Positions 56,232-64,000 of a DNA stretch of 64,000 nt are shown here, one piece after another. How positions within the stretch are numbered: the stretch's first letter is position 1; the number at the start of each line of letters is the position of its first letter. Both the position numbers and the translations under genes were made by a program. The notes under the pieces were generated by a model, which saw only the letters and a program-made list of their open reading frames with translations, did no database searches and was not told the origin of the DNA. Source of the stretch: CAVXUB01 sp963764805 (lineage in GTDB: Bacteria; Actinomycetota; Acidimicrobiia; Acidimicrobiales; Bog-793). The stretch is from contig CAVXUB010000003.1 of assembly GCA_963764805.1 (NCBI GenBank), positions 310,001-374,000 on the forward strand, written 5' to 3'.

Positions 56232-57028
56232 TCAGACGTCCCACCAGATCGTGGCCAGGCGGCGGCGCTCGTCGGCCGCTTGGATGGTTTCGAAGTGGGA
56301 GCGGATAAGAGCGTCACTCTCTGGTCCTGTGCAAAGCAGCCGGCGGGCGAACGCCACCCGCTCTTCCACAGGCGCGTGGTCCCAGAGCGATGGCCTCTCG
56401 AATACGCGATCTGTGCGCCGTATCCGAGCTCGCGTACGACCGCCAGCGCGTCGGCCGCCACAGGTCGTGTAGGGCGTACAACGCCGTGAATCGCGAGCCA
56501 GAGCGGGCTGAGCCCGCTCATCGGGTGCTCGGCGGTCAACTCGACCACGACACGCCGCCCGGCGTGCTGCGAGAGGGCGGCGACGAACGGTGCGAGGTCC
56601 TGGACGTTGTAGAAGACGTGGTGGCATACGACAACGTGGGCGTGCGGGGATTTGTCGGCGATGTCCGGCCATCGGCCGAGCAGCTGCTGGTGGCGGGCGC
56701 CCCGTTCTTCCGCCGCCTGCGAGAACCGGTCGAGCATCGCCTCGCTCTCGTCGACCGCCACCAGCAGCTGGGCGGGGGGAGATAGGGGAAGGCTGGCCGC
56801 CCCGCCGCCCGCGCCCACATCGAGGACGGACGCGTCGTCGGATTCGCTGAGCTTCTCCAGGGCTTGCAGGCGTGAGGGTGTCGGCTGGGTGTCCTCGAGT
56901 GCCGCGGCGGCCGATCGCACGAACAGGGACGGTGGGAACCCCCACGGCGACTCGGGAGCGGCGGCCAGTATCTCGGCGGGGATCGCCCAGCTCTCCAAGG
57001 CCAGGCGCCATTCAGTGGCGGCGGTCAT
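56232..57028 (-). CDS. Class I SAM-dependent methyltransferase (one frameshift)
   Basis: About 265 residues once one base is restored near 56406. Frame one holds motif I (SVLDVGAGGGAASLPL), an acidic loop (LVAVDESEAMLDRF) and post I segments (HAHVVVCHHVFYNVQDLAPFV). Frame two gives the C-terminus (VFERPSLWDHAPVEERVAFA ... HFETIQAADERRRLATIWWDV). The substrate is not evident. The ATG at 57028 follows GAGGC. The break looks like a single-base deletion. Confidence 0.75.
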
Positions 57029-57091
57029 GCCTCGGCGCATCGCAAGGGCAGAACATACAACCCCAGTCGACACTTCTCGTGTTGCGATTGC

Positions 57092-58105
57092 CTACTCCTC
57101 GTAGGCGGCCGTGACCTCAGCCCAGACTGTCTTGCCGATCCGGCCCGGCGCGACGTCGACCCCCCACCGCTCGCACAACGCAGACACGAGCTGCAGGCCG
57201 CGGCCGGTCTCGGCGTCGGGATCGTCGTCCTGCACTTCCGGCGGCAAGCTGCTGTCGTCGTGAACCGCCAGCCGCAACAGCCCTTCGTCCATCGTCAAGG
57301 AGACCTCGAAACCTGTCTTGGCATGCAGCACGGCGTTCGTAGCCAGCTCGCTCAGGACGAGCTCCGCGTCGCTCACGAGGCGGCCTTCGTAGCCCCATCG
57401 GTCAAGAGCGCTGACGAGGAACTGCCGGGCTGCCCGAGGAGAGACCGTCGACCCCGACATCTCCGTCCTGGTTGAGCAGTGGCCGCCTGCGGACCCGCTG
57501 GGCCTGGAGTCAGGCGCCAGCTCCGGCGATTCAGGGGAGCCCTCCCGGGTCGAAGGAAGCTGCGAGTCGTGCATGGTGCAGATCTGCTCGGCCAACGGGG
57601 CAAGGTCGGGATGCTCGAGCGTGGAGGCAGGGACGGCGCAGAGCAGTGAGAAGGGCAGCTCGCCAGCCAGGATGTTCCACTGGTGCTCCAGCTCCAGTGC
57701 CGCACCGACCTGCCCCGCGTCCCAGAGGACGGCGAAGGTCTCGCAGACGGCGCGGACGGGGCAAGTTGGCCCTTCGGCGCCGCACAGGGTGGCGCCGATC
57801 GACCGCCGGAACGCTTCGCCGCACAGCTTCCCGTCGATGAGAAACTGCTCGATGATCGAGGCCGGGTCGAGCACCGTCAACCGGCCCTGGTGCTCGGCAG
57901 CTTCGGGATCGGTGCCTTGGCGCTCCAGCTCCCGTCGGACCACGTCCCAGTGGTGGTCCGTGATGGCGACGAACACGGGTTCTTGCTCGCGCAACGCCTC
58001 GCCGACGAAGTCCGCCACGCTGGCCGCCAGGTCAAGGTCGCGCTCGTAAAGCTGGACAATGTGGGCGCCCCTGCCAACCACCGTGTCCCCTCGCTCGGAT
58101 CTCAT
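57092..58105 (-). CDS. MEDS sensor domain plus HATPase (anti-sigma-type) protein
   Basis: A 337-residue protein. The N-terminal MEDS (DcmR-like) sensory domain (HIVQLYERDLDLAASVADFV ... PVFVAITDHHWDVVRRELE) is followed by a spacer and a GHKL ATPase resembling RsbW-type serine kinases, with an intact N-box (LVLSELATNAVLHAK) and G-boxes (AVHDDSSLPP, ETGRGLQLV). It probably phosphorylates or sequesters an anti-sigma antagonist in response to a small-molecule signal. ATG 58105 follows AAGGG. It could supply the kinase activity missing in the RsbW-like protein at 16 kb. Confidence 0.82.
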   Translation of the reverse strand: MRSERGDTVVGRGAHIVQLYERDLDLAASVADFVGEALREQEPVFVAITDHHWDVVRRELERQGTDPEAAEHQGRLTVLDPASIIEQFLIDGKLCGEAFRRSIGATLCGAEGPTCPVRAVCETFAVLWDAGQVGAALELEHQWNILAGELPFSLLCAVPASTLEHPDLAPLAEQICTMHDSQLPSTREGSPESPELAPDSRPSGSAGGHCSTRTEMSGSTVSPRAARQFLVSALDRWGYEGRLVSDAELVLSELATNAVLHAKTGFEVSLTMDEGLLRLAVHDDSSLPPEVQDDDPDAETGRGLQLVSALCERWGVDVAPGRIGKTVWAEVTAAYEE

Positions 58106-58258
58106 CTCAACCCTTAGGTCGGCACGAACCGTTCGTGCGCGCACAGTCCTCGTCCCTGCGCCCTGCTCCTGGCTGTCCTACCCGGGCGCTGTCGATGCCA
58201 ATCCTGTGCTTTCGCCTGTTTTGATCGTCTGCCGGCAGGCATGTGCGCCGCCGTACCC

Positions 58259-58414
58259 TCAGACGCAGATCCGCAGGTTGAAGCAGTCCGTCCGCAGCCA
58301 CAGGTGCAGCACCACGACGAAGATCACGCCCAGCACGAAAAGCACGGCCAGTGGGAGCGTGATCCGCTCCGTGATCACCTCGAACCTGCGGGGCCCGCTG
58401 GGCGTGGATGCCAT
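58259..58414 (-). CDS. Small single-span membrane protein
   Basis: 51 residues: a basic N-terminus (MASTPSGPRRFEVITERIT), one hydrophobic span (LPLAVLFVLGVIFVVVLHLWL) and a short end with two cysteines. Unrecognised. An upstream in-frame start (58489) would add a non-hydrophobic extension overlapping nothing. Confidence 0.5.
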   Translation of the reverse strand: MASTPSGPRRFEVITERITLPLAVLFVLGVIFVVVLHLWLRTDCFNLRICV

Positions 58415-58493
58415 GGCGGCATCGTAAGGTGGCGGGCGATACGGCGCAAAGCGGTGCACCCCGTGCGTGCAGGCGCCACGGCCTGCCACGGCC

Positions 58494-59696
58494 TCAGGCC
58501 AGCCTCGTCCCAGGTGGCTCGGCGCCGTCCGGCGAAGGGCGTCGGAGCGAGAGAGCCGTGCCGAAGAGCACAGCGCCCACTGCTGCGGGAACGAAGGCCG
58601 CCCGAGGCTGCCCGGTCGAGTCCCACACCAGACCGCCGACGAGGGGGAGAGCGAAAGCCATCGTGTAGCCGATGGTGAGCATCCCGGCCGTGACTTGATG
58701 GACCTCGTTGCCCGGCGCTACGGCCGGAGGCAGGGCGAAGCACACCACGAAGCAACAGGCGGAGCAGGCGCCGGCGATCCCGGACCCGACGACGGCCCAC
58801 GGTCCGGGGAGGAAGGCGATCAACGCCACGGCTCCGAGCGATGCGACGCCGCAGGTGGCCATGAAGCCGGCAGCTCGGATACGGCGGCGGGCGAGCACGG
58901 GAATGATCAGGACGGCAGCCAGCTGCGAGATGTTGAGTGCCGCCAGGCATCCCGTGACCATCGACCCGTGGTTGACCGCGTGCAGCTCGGTGGGAAGGAA
59001 GGCATTCAGGCCGAAGTAGACGGTGGAGCCTCCTCCTTGGAGGACGCCGAGGCGCCAGGTGGTGGCGCTTCCGAGCCTCGGAGACCACCCGAGCACTTCT
59101 TCACCCGCGGCGCGGGGTACGTGAGCGGCCGCCATGACGAGGATCCCGGTCACCACGCAAGGGACTCCCCAAGCGGCGACCGACCAGCGCCAGCTGCCGA
59201 CGAGAGGCAGGAGGACGGGGATCGTGAGAGACGCCGCCACCGCCTCGCCGACGATGAACCCATTGCTGTAGACGGTGGTGGCAAGGGCGGTGCGGGCTCC
59301 GAACCAGGCGTGCGCAAGGGTCGGCAGCGCCGGCTGCACGACGGCGATGGCGAGCCCGAGGGCGATCGATGCCGCAAACAGGAGCGGCGCGCCACCGGCG
59401 CCGCGCAGTGCCGAAGCTCCTCCCACCACCATCAGCCCGAGCGCCAACGTCGTCCGGGGACCGAGACGGGCGACTGCCACCGACCCGCCGATCGCGCCGA
59501 GCCCGAAGAGCAGCACCGGCAAGGTGGTGATCAGGCCGACCTCGGTCTCGCTCAGGTGGAGCTGCTGGTGGATCACCGGCAGCACGGGAGGAAGAGCCAG
59601 GATGACGGTCCGCATGTTGGCTCCGATGAGCCAGAGGAGTGCCAGCCTGAAGACAGTGGTGGAGCGGGCAGCCGCCGGATCGAGAGGCGGCGTCAC
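58494..59696 (-). CDS. MFS transporter, CynX/NimT-like
   Basis: A 400-residue, 12-span major facilitator protein. The start (LLWLIGANMRTVILALPPVL then TEVGLITTLPVLLFGLGAIG) is characteristic of the cyanate/nitroimidazole-type CynX group. The cargo is unknown. GTG start at 59696; it ends 80 bases before the small membrane protein start. Confidence 0.87.
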   Translation of the reverse strand: MTPPLDPAAARSTTVFRLALLWLIGANMRTVILALPPVLPVIHQQLHLSETEVGLITTLPVLLFGLGAIGGSVAVARLGPRTTLALGLMVVGGASALRGAGGAPLLFAASIALGLAIAVVQPALPTLAHAWFGARTALATTVYSNGFIVGEAVAASLTIPVLLPLVGSWRWSVAAWGVPCVVTGILVMAAAHVPRAAGEEVLGWSPRLGSATTWRLGVLQGGGSTVYFGLNAFLPTELHAVNHGSMVTGCLAALNISQLAAVLIIPVLARRRIRAAGFMATCGVASLGAVALIAFLPGPWAVVGSGIAGACSACCFVVCFALPPAVAPGNEVHQVTAGMLTIGYTMAFALPLVGGLVWDSTGQPRAAFVPAAVGAVLFGTALSLRRPSPDGAEPPGTRLA

Positions 59697-59831
59697 GGCC
59701 GGACCGCCTGCCGGCTCGACCTTCAGCCGGCCACCCCGACCATCAACGACAGGTGGGTGTCGTCGTCAGGCGCGGAGTCTCCGACCCGCTTGGCGGGCGC
59801 CATCTGGCAGGCAGCTCCTCGCACCGGACGA

Positions 59832-60605
59832 TCAGGCTCCGGTGGCGTGGTAGCCGCCGTCGACGTGGATGATCTCGCCTGTCGTCTTCGGGAACCAGTC
59901 CGAGAGGAGGGCGACGCAGGCGCGTGCGACCGCCTCCGGATCGTTGACGTCCCAGCCGAGCGGCGCCCGGCCATCCCACACGTCCTCGAAACGACTGAAG
60001 CCCGGGATCGACTTCGCCGCCAACGTCCGCACAGGGCCTGCGGCGACCAGGTTGACTCGCACGTTGTAGCCACCGAGGTCACGTGCCAGGTAGCGGTTCA
60101 AGGACTCCAGCGCAGCCTTGGCCACGCCCATCCAGTCGTAGGCGGGCCAGGCGACAGTGGCGTCGAAGTCGAGGCCGACGATCGAGCCTCCGCCGGCCGC
60201 CTTCATCAGTGGCAGGAACGCCTCGGCGAGGACCTTGTAGGAGTAGGCCGACACCTGCAGGGCCACCCCAACGTCCGACCACTGTGCCGGCAGCACGCCG
60301 TTGCCGAGGCAGTCCGCGGGGGCGAAGCCGATGGCGTGCAGGATCCCGTCGAGGGTGCCCCACTGGTCGGCGAGAGTGGCTGCGACTGCGGGGGCATGCT
60401 CGGCGACCGTCACGTCGAGCTCGTGGACCTCCACCTCGACAGGCAACTTGCGCGCCGTGCGCCGGGTGAGCGAGAGGCCCCTCCCGAAGCCCGTGAGGGC
60501 GATCGCTGCCCCTTCCTCGATCGCCAGCTTGGCAACGCCGAAGGCGAGGGAATCGTCCGTGAGGACGCCCGTGATGAGGATGCGCTTTCCTTCCAGAATT
60601 CCCAC
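59832..60605 (-). CDS. fabI: Enoyl-[acyl-carrier-protein] reductase (FabI/InhA-like)
   Basis: A 257-residue SDR. It begins MGILEGKRILITGVLTDDSLAFGVAK, the InhA-type NADH loop, has FDATVAWPAYDWMGVAKAALES with catalytic Tyr and Lys six residues apart, and NLVAAGPVRTLAAKSIPGF. This order is close to mycobacterial InhA. It performs the last reduction of each fatty acid elongation cycle. GGAGGACTC precedes the GTG start, a strong site. Confidence 0.93.
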   Translation of the reverse strand: MGILEGKRILITGVLTDDSLAFGVAKLAIEEGAAIALTGFGRGLSLTRRTARKLPVEVEVHELDVTVAEHAPAVAATLADQWGTLDGILHAIGFAPADCLGNGVLPAQWSDVGVALQVSAYSYKVLAEAFLPLMKAAGGGSIVGLDFDATVAWPAYDWMGVAKAALESLNRYLARDLGGYNVRVNLVAAGPVRTLAAKSIPGFSRFEDVWDGRAPLGWDVNDPEAVARACVALLSDWFPKTTGEIIHVDGGYHATGA

Positions 60606-60683
60606 GAGTCCTCCGTCGTAGGGCGCGCCGTCGGCTCCGGTGCGCCTGCCGAGCCGGCCTGCTGAGCCGGTGCAGAGGGGACG

Positions 60684-63086
60684 CTACCGGTCCTGGAACG
60701 GTGCCGCGTCAGCTCTCCTGTGCCTGCCCGTGAGGAAGCGGTAGAGCGTGGCGGTCTCGGGGTGGACGACGTCGAGCGGATCGCCAGAGCCTTCGAGGAC
60801 GCGAGCGAGCTGCCTCAGGGCTGCATCGACGCCCGCACGGTTCCCGGCAGCATCGGCACTGCGCATCACGATCCGGTACAGCCGCTCGTCCCAAGGGCAG
60901 ACGAGCATCGCCCGCCGTGCTGCCCATTCGGCTTCTTCGGCATCCTCGGCTGCGAGGGCGTGCTCGGCGAGGCGGCAGGCGACATCGACTATTGCCGACT
61001 CGATCGTCGGAACGATGCCTTCGAGGAGCGTCCACGACGCTTCGCGCAGCCCGTCGAAGGGGCGCCCCCGAACCAGCTCCAGGGCGTCGTGCCAGTCGGC
61101 AGCCGAGCGACCAGGACGGGCGAGCAGCGAGAAGCGCTCCCAGTCGGTCGTCACTCCCGGTCCTAGGAGGTGGCGGTGCCCCTGCTTGCGGATGTGGTAG
61201 GCGCCGTCCTCGGCCATGCCGAGTGCCAGACGCGCCTCTGAGAGGCGGTTGGAGAGGGTCGACAGAGGCATGCGGCGGTCGGGCCAGAGGGCAGTGGACC
61301 AGGCGTCGGTCATCGATCCTTCGGGGTGCAGCGCGAGGTACACGATCAGCTCGGTCAACTTCGGACGTCGCTCGAATGGGGACGGCGCGCCGAGGATCTG
61401 TACAGGCCCGAGCACGTTCACCGCGACCTTGCCGCACGCGGCCTGATCGGATCGGGCGAGCGTCGGGGCCGGGGTGGGGATGGCAGAACCCGTCCGGGGG
61501 CCGGTGGGAGAACCCGCCGGATCCTCTGTCGCATCGGGCTCGCCACGCACCTCGTCCGTCGACGCCCGCCGGCATCGCGTGGTCGCCTCGCCGGACGCAT
61601 CCACCACGAACCTGCACCCGCCTACGTCCTGGACGACGACGGCAGCCAGGTTGTGGAGATCTTGGGGGTCGGACCCCCTGCGCCCGGCCTCAACCGAGTT
61701 CAGGAGCCGGCGTAACGCCGATAGATCCTCGACGTGCGAGACGAAGAACGTGGTGAGGCAGTGCCGGGGAGATCTGGCGGGATCCTCGCCGGCGGCCGAC
61801 GCACCTTCGGTCACCAGAGACTCGGCGATCGTGGCCGCCTCGGCGATCCCGGACACGTGACGCACTCCGTCGAGCCCGTGCAGCTCCCGCCCGAAACCGA
61901 CCAATACCGATCGCCCGCCGTCCGACCACCGTCTGGTGGCCGCGTCGACCACCATCGACCGCAGCAGCTCGTCGACCTCTGCCGCTTCTCCCTGCAGTAG
62001 CACGGAGCCGGCAGCGGCGAGGCCGATCAGCTCGACACGTCGCGCGGCGTCGCAGCGCTTTGTCAGGGAGACGAGGCAGGGGATGACGGCGTTCGCGAAC
62101 GCCCGTGCCACAGCTGGCACGGTGACGAACGAAGACACCTGCCGGGGCAGCGTCCACGTCGGGCCGAGCTCGCTCTGCACCGGCTGGACGTCAGAGAAGG
62201 GGATGTCGAGCCGAGCATCGGACTCGAGTGTCACCGACACGCTGGTGGCATCGAGGCTGACTAGCACCGGCGCCAGGCTCGAGCGCTCGCCGCGACCCGC
62301 GTACTCGAGTGAGGACACGAGGATCCGTGCCCACTCCGCGTCCTCCAACTGGATCATGGCTGCGGGAGGAATCGGGCCGGAAGGGTCCTGTTCTGCGCCG
62401 CCGTCTCCGCCCGGGCAATCCACGTGGTCCTGGCGCCGGTGGTCGGCGAGCACCGCCCGCAAACCGGAAGCCGGAGGGACCACGCATGATGGTGCCGGCG
62501 CGTTGATCTGCGCGTGCGCCACCGTCTCGGAAAGCTCACCACTCATCGGGGGTCCCAGCCGCTCCCGCTCCGTCGGTACCGATTCCGGCAGGCGAGTCAG
62601 CTCTGCCGAGGCCGACATTCTGCCACCCCGCTCGAGCAGACCCACTGATCCTGCAGAGCATTTTGCGACACGATCTCGATCCAGGGGGTGGGCGGCGCGA
62701 GCTCCATGAAACGGGGGCCCGGGAACCTCGAGACAGGACGACACCAACGTCACCAAGACCGTCTCCGAACGGCGCCGGTGTCTGCCGGATACGGCTCGCT
62801 GGAGGCTGGCGCAGATCGCGACGAGCAGCGCAAGGAGCGCCACAGCTGACAAGGCTGAGGGCATCGCCTGCTGCGACATCCTCCGCTGATCGAACAGCCG
62901 ACTCCCGAGATCGACCAGCCCACTGGGGGAGGGAAGGCGTCTCCAGTCGTAGGCGGAGAGGACGGGCCAGCTGATGAGCAAGATCGTTACAAGAAAAGCG
63001 AGGCACAATCCCAGACGAGCCGCTGTCGAACGACGGCGAATCCTTCTGCGGTCACCCGAAGGGCTTTGCCGCCGTGTCTTGGGCAT
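60684..63086 (-). CDS. Membrane-anchored BTAD-domain transcriptional regulator
   Basis: An 800-residue protein. Two N-terminal membrane spans (about 24-47 and 76-95), a long middle region of unknown fold (about 200-520), then a winged-helix module (VAVNVLGPVQILGAPSPFER, RRMPLSTLSNRLSEARLALG) and a C-terminal bacterial transcriptional activator domain with TPR-like helices (LAEHALAAEDAEEAEWAARR ... YRFLTGRHRR). In actinobacteria such proteins often sit beside Tad/Flp pilus genes, as here. DNA targets are unknown. Confidence 0.82.
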   Translation of the reverse strand: MPKTRRQSPSGDRRRIRRRSTAARLGLCLAFLVTILLISWPVLSAYDWRRLPSPSGLVDLGSRLFDQRRMSQQAMPSALSAVALLALLVAICASLQRAVSGRHRRRSETVLVTLVSSCLEVPGPPFHGARAAHPLDRDRVAKCSAGSVGLLERGGRMSASAELTRLPESVPTERERLGPPMSGELSETVAHAQINAPAPSCVVPPASGLRAVLADHRRQDHVDCPGGDGGAEQDPSGPIPPAAMIQLEDAEWARILVSSLEYAGRGERSSLAPVLVSLDATSVSVTLESDARLDIPFSDVQPVQSELGPTWTLPRQVSSFVTVPAVARAFANAVIPCLVSLTKRCDAARRVELIGLAAAGSVLLQGEAAEVDELLRSMVVDAATRRWSDGGRSVLVGFGRELHGLDGVRHVSGIAEAATIAESLVTEGASAAGEDPARSPRHCLTTFFVSHVEDLSALRRLLNSVEAGRRGSDPQDLHNLAAVVVQDVGGCRFVVDASGEATTRCRRASTDEVRGEPDATEDPAGSPTGPRTGSAIPTPAPTLARSDQAACGKVAVNVLGPVQILGAPSPFERRPKLTELIVYLALHPEGSMTDAWSTALWPDRRMPLSTLSNRLSEARLALGMAEDGAYHIRKQGHRHLLGPGVTTDWERFSLLARPGRSAADWHDALELVRGRPFDGLREASWTLLEGIVPTIESAIVDVACRLAEHALAAEDAEEAEWAARRAMLVCPWDERLYRIVMRSADAAGNRAGVDAALRQLARVLEGSGDPLDVVHPETATLYRFLTGRHRRADAAPFQDR

Positions 63087-63156
63087 GACGTCGTTGGGCT
63101 CCTGCCACCTGTCGGGACTAGAGGGCCGCGAATGCCGAGAATGGAAGTGGCGGAAG

Positions 63157-63192
63157 GCCGAGGTTGCCGAGGCGGCCGAGGTTGCAGAGGCG
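63157..63192. repeat. Two 18-bp direct repeats downstream of the pseudopilin gene
   Basis: GCCGAGGTTGCCGAGGCG and the next 18 bases differ at one position. They fill the short gap before the BTAD gene start. Confidence 0.7.
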
Positions 63193-63201
63193 GTTGGGGT
63201 C

Positions 63202-63618
63202 TCAGCCGACTGCGGCCGTGGCAGAGGCCTGCGCCGATACGGTCAAGGCGCGAATGCCGGCAAGACCGAGCAACGGAGTCGGGACGGGATAGGGCGTGAC
63301 CGAAGCAGTCACGACGTTTCCCTTCACGGTGGCACTGCCCGGGTGGCCGGCGGACGCCATGTAGGCGACCGCCGCTCGGGCAGCAGCCTGCTGATCGATC
63401 GTGATGCTGCCCGAGCGCAGAGCCGACGTCGCCAACGCCGCCGCACCGGCCCGGGCCGCCTGCTCGGCCTCCGAGTACGCCGCCTGATGAGCGGCCAGCG
63501 CCTCACCGCCGCCGACCGCCAAGCCGAGCACGACGACGAGCGATGCTGCGAGCAGGAGCACGTAGGCGACTACGGAACCCTCGTCAGTAGCGTTCCCCAT
63601 GTGTGAACCCGGACTCAT
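63202..63618 (-). CDS. TadE/TadG-like pilus assembly pseudopilin
   Basis: A 138-residue protein. A short N-terminus (MSPGSHMGNATDEGS) leads into one hydrophobic helix (VVAYVLLLAASLVVVLGLAV) and an Ala-rich domain, the layout of TadE/TadG minor pilins and Rv3655-type proteins of the Tad/Flp pilus. ATG 63618 follows GAGG; GTG 63624 and ATG 63600 are alternatives. It is tightly packed behind the TadE-like gene to the right. Confidence 0.68.
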   Translation of the reverse strand: MSPGSHMGNATDEGSVVAYVLLLAASLVVVLGLAVGGGEALAAHQAAYSEAEQAARAGAAALATSALRSGSITIDQQAAARAAVAYMASAGHPGSATVKGNVVTASVTPYPVPTPLLGLAGIRALTVSAQASATAAVG

Positions 63619-63625
63619 CTGCACC

Positions 63626-64000
63626 TCACCCCACCTCCCGGTAGATCTCGACAGGGGCGGATGCCGAGACGGAGATGGACATCGCCGAAGGAAGGCCAGG
63701 GATGAGCGAGGTGCCAGAGGGGACCAGGCACGTGATGGTGACGGCGACCGATCCGCCGGGCGCCAGCTGCGAGGTGTTCACCGCTACCTTGCTCGTCAGG
63801 CAATCGGCATGATCCTGGACCAGGTCGTAGCTTGCACTGAGCGCTGCCGCCTCGGAAGCCTGGGCCGGCGTCGGCCACACCGCCGCCGCCTCTGCCGCGC
63901 TCCTGGCGGCATCGACGACTTGTTGCTTGACGAGGACGAGCCGGCCGAGGACGACCGTGGCGGCCATGATGACGAGGATGATCGGCGCCACGATGACGAG
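63626..64000 (-). CDS. TadE-like pilus protein, partial (5' end beyond window)
   Basis: At least 125 codons with the frame open through the right edge. A hydrophobic helix (LVIVAPIILVIMAATVVLG) is followed by VKQQVVDAARSAAEAAA, the TadE signature region, and a beta-rich domain. A minor pilin of a Tad/Flp system. The true start lies to the right. Confidence 0.7.
   Translation of the reverse strand, partial: LVIVAPIILVIMAATVVLGRLVLVKQQVVDAARSAAEAAAVWPTPAQASEAAALSASYDLVQDHADCLTSKVAVNTSQLAPGGSVAVTITCLVPSGTSLIPGLPSAMSISVSASAPVEIYREVG

Noticed and set aside
57968..57981. GAACACGGGTTC, a match to the SOS box core
   Set aside because: It lies inside the coding region of the MEDS/HATPase gene, far from any start, and a chance match is likely.

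Overview
The window is about 64 kb of very GC-rich DNA from an actinobacterium. Markers for this are two WhiB-type iron-sulfur regulators, a GlgE maltosyltransferase pathway, an InhA-like enoyl reductase, an F420-type luciferase-like oxidoreductase, a DUF222/HNH protein, DUF2510 and BTAD domains, and a resuscitation-promoting-factor-like muralytic enzyme. The overall mix resembles Acidimicrobiia, but that placement is an inference and no rRNA is present. The only RNA gene I can support is one tRNA-Cys.

Layout, left to right. 1-7.0 kb: the 5' two thirds of an NAD-specific glutamate dehydrogenase, a two-domain VOC protein, a serine hydrolase and a frameshifted polytopic membrane protein. 7.0-12.6 kb: a secreted protein, a MarR regulator translationally coupled to an ABC exporter, an NlpC/P60 peptidoglycan hydrolase and an Fpg-type DNA glycosylase. 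12.7-17.1 kb: signalling genes, comprising a diguanylate cyclase, an EAL phosphodiesterase, and a whiB - STAS antagonist - anti-sigma - sigma factor operon with 4-base stop/start overlaps. 17.5-31.7 kb: an alpha-glucan block with glgX on the plus strand, and on the minus strand a membrane GGDEF/EAL protein followed by glgE, treS-maltokinase, malQ and glgB with overlapping or nearly touching ends. 31.8-44.1 kb: an Rpf-like protein, an aldose epimerase and an enoyl-CoA hydratase, an L,D-transpeptidase, a MocR/PNPOx-like divergent pair, a second WhiB, an EXORDIUM-like secreted protein, a PI-PLC-like lipoprotein with a DUF2510 membrane partner, and a DUF222/HNH gene behind an SOS-box-like palindrome. 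44.2-64 kb: a GNAT, an S9 peptidase, a membrane protein, dimethylargininase, a yeast-type cytosine deaminase, an ECF sigma factor with a membrane kelch protein, a beta-propeller lipoprotein, tRNA-Cys, an MBL hydrolase, an LLM oxidoreductase, a methyltransferase, a MEDS/HATPase sensor, an MFS transporter, FabI, and at the right edge a BTAD regulator with Tad-pilus-like pseudopilins.

Functional reading. The GlgE branch (TreS-Mak, GlgE, GlgB) builds branched alpha-glucan from trehalose, while GlgX and MalQ break down or recycle it. A c-di-GMP phosphodiesterase-type protein begins the same apparent operon, and two more c-di-GMP enzymes lie just beyond glgX, so second-messenger control of storage glucan is a reasonable hypothesis. 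Seven genes carry small frameshifts (nine sites). Their number and the intact domains on both sides suggest residual indel errors in the assembly at least as much as real pseudogenes.
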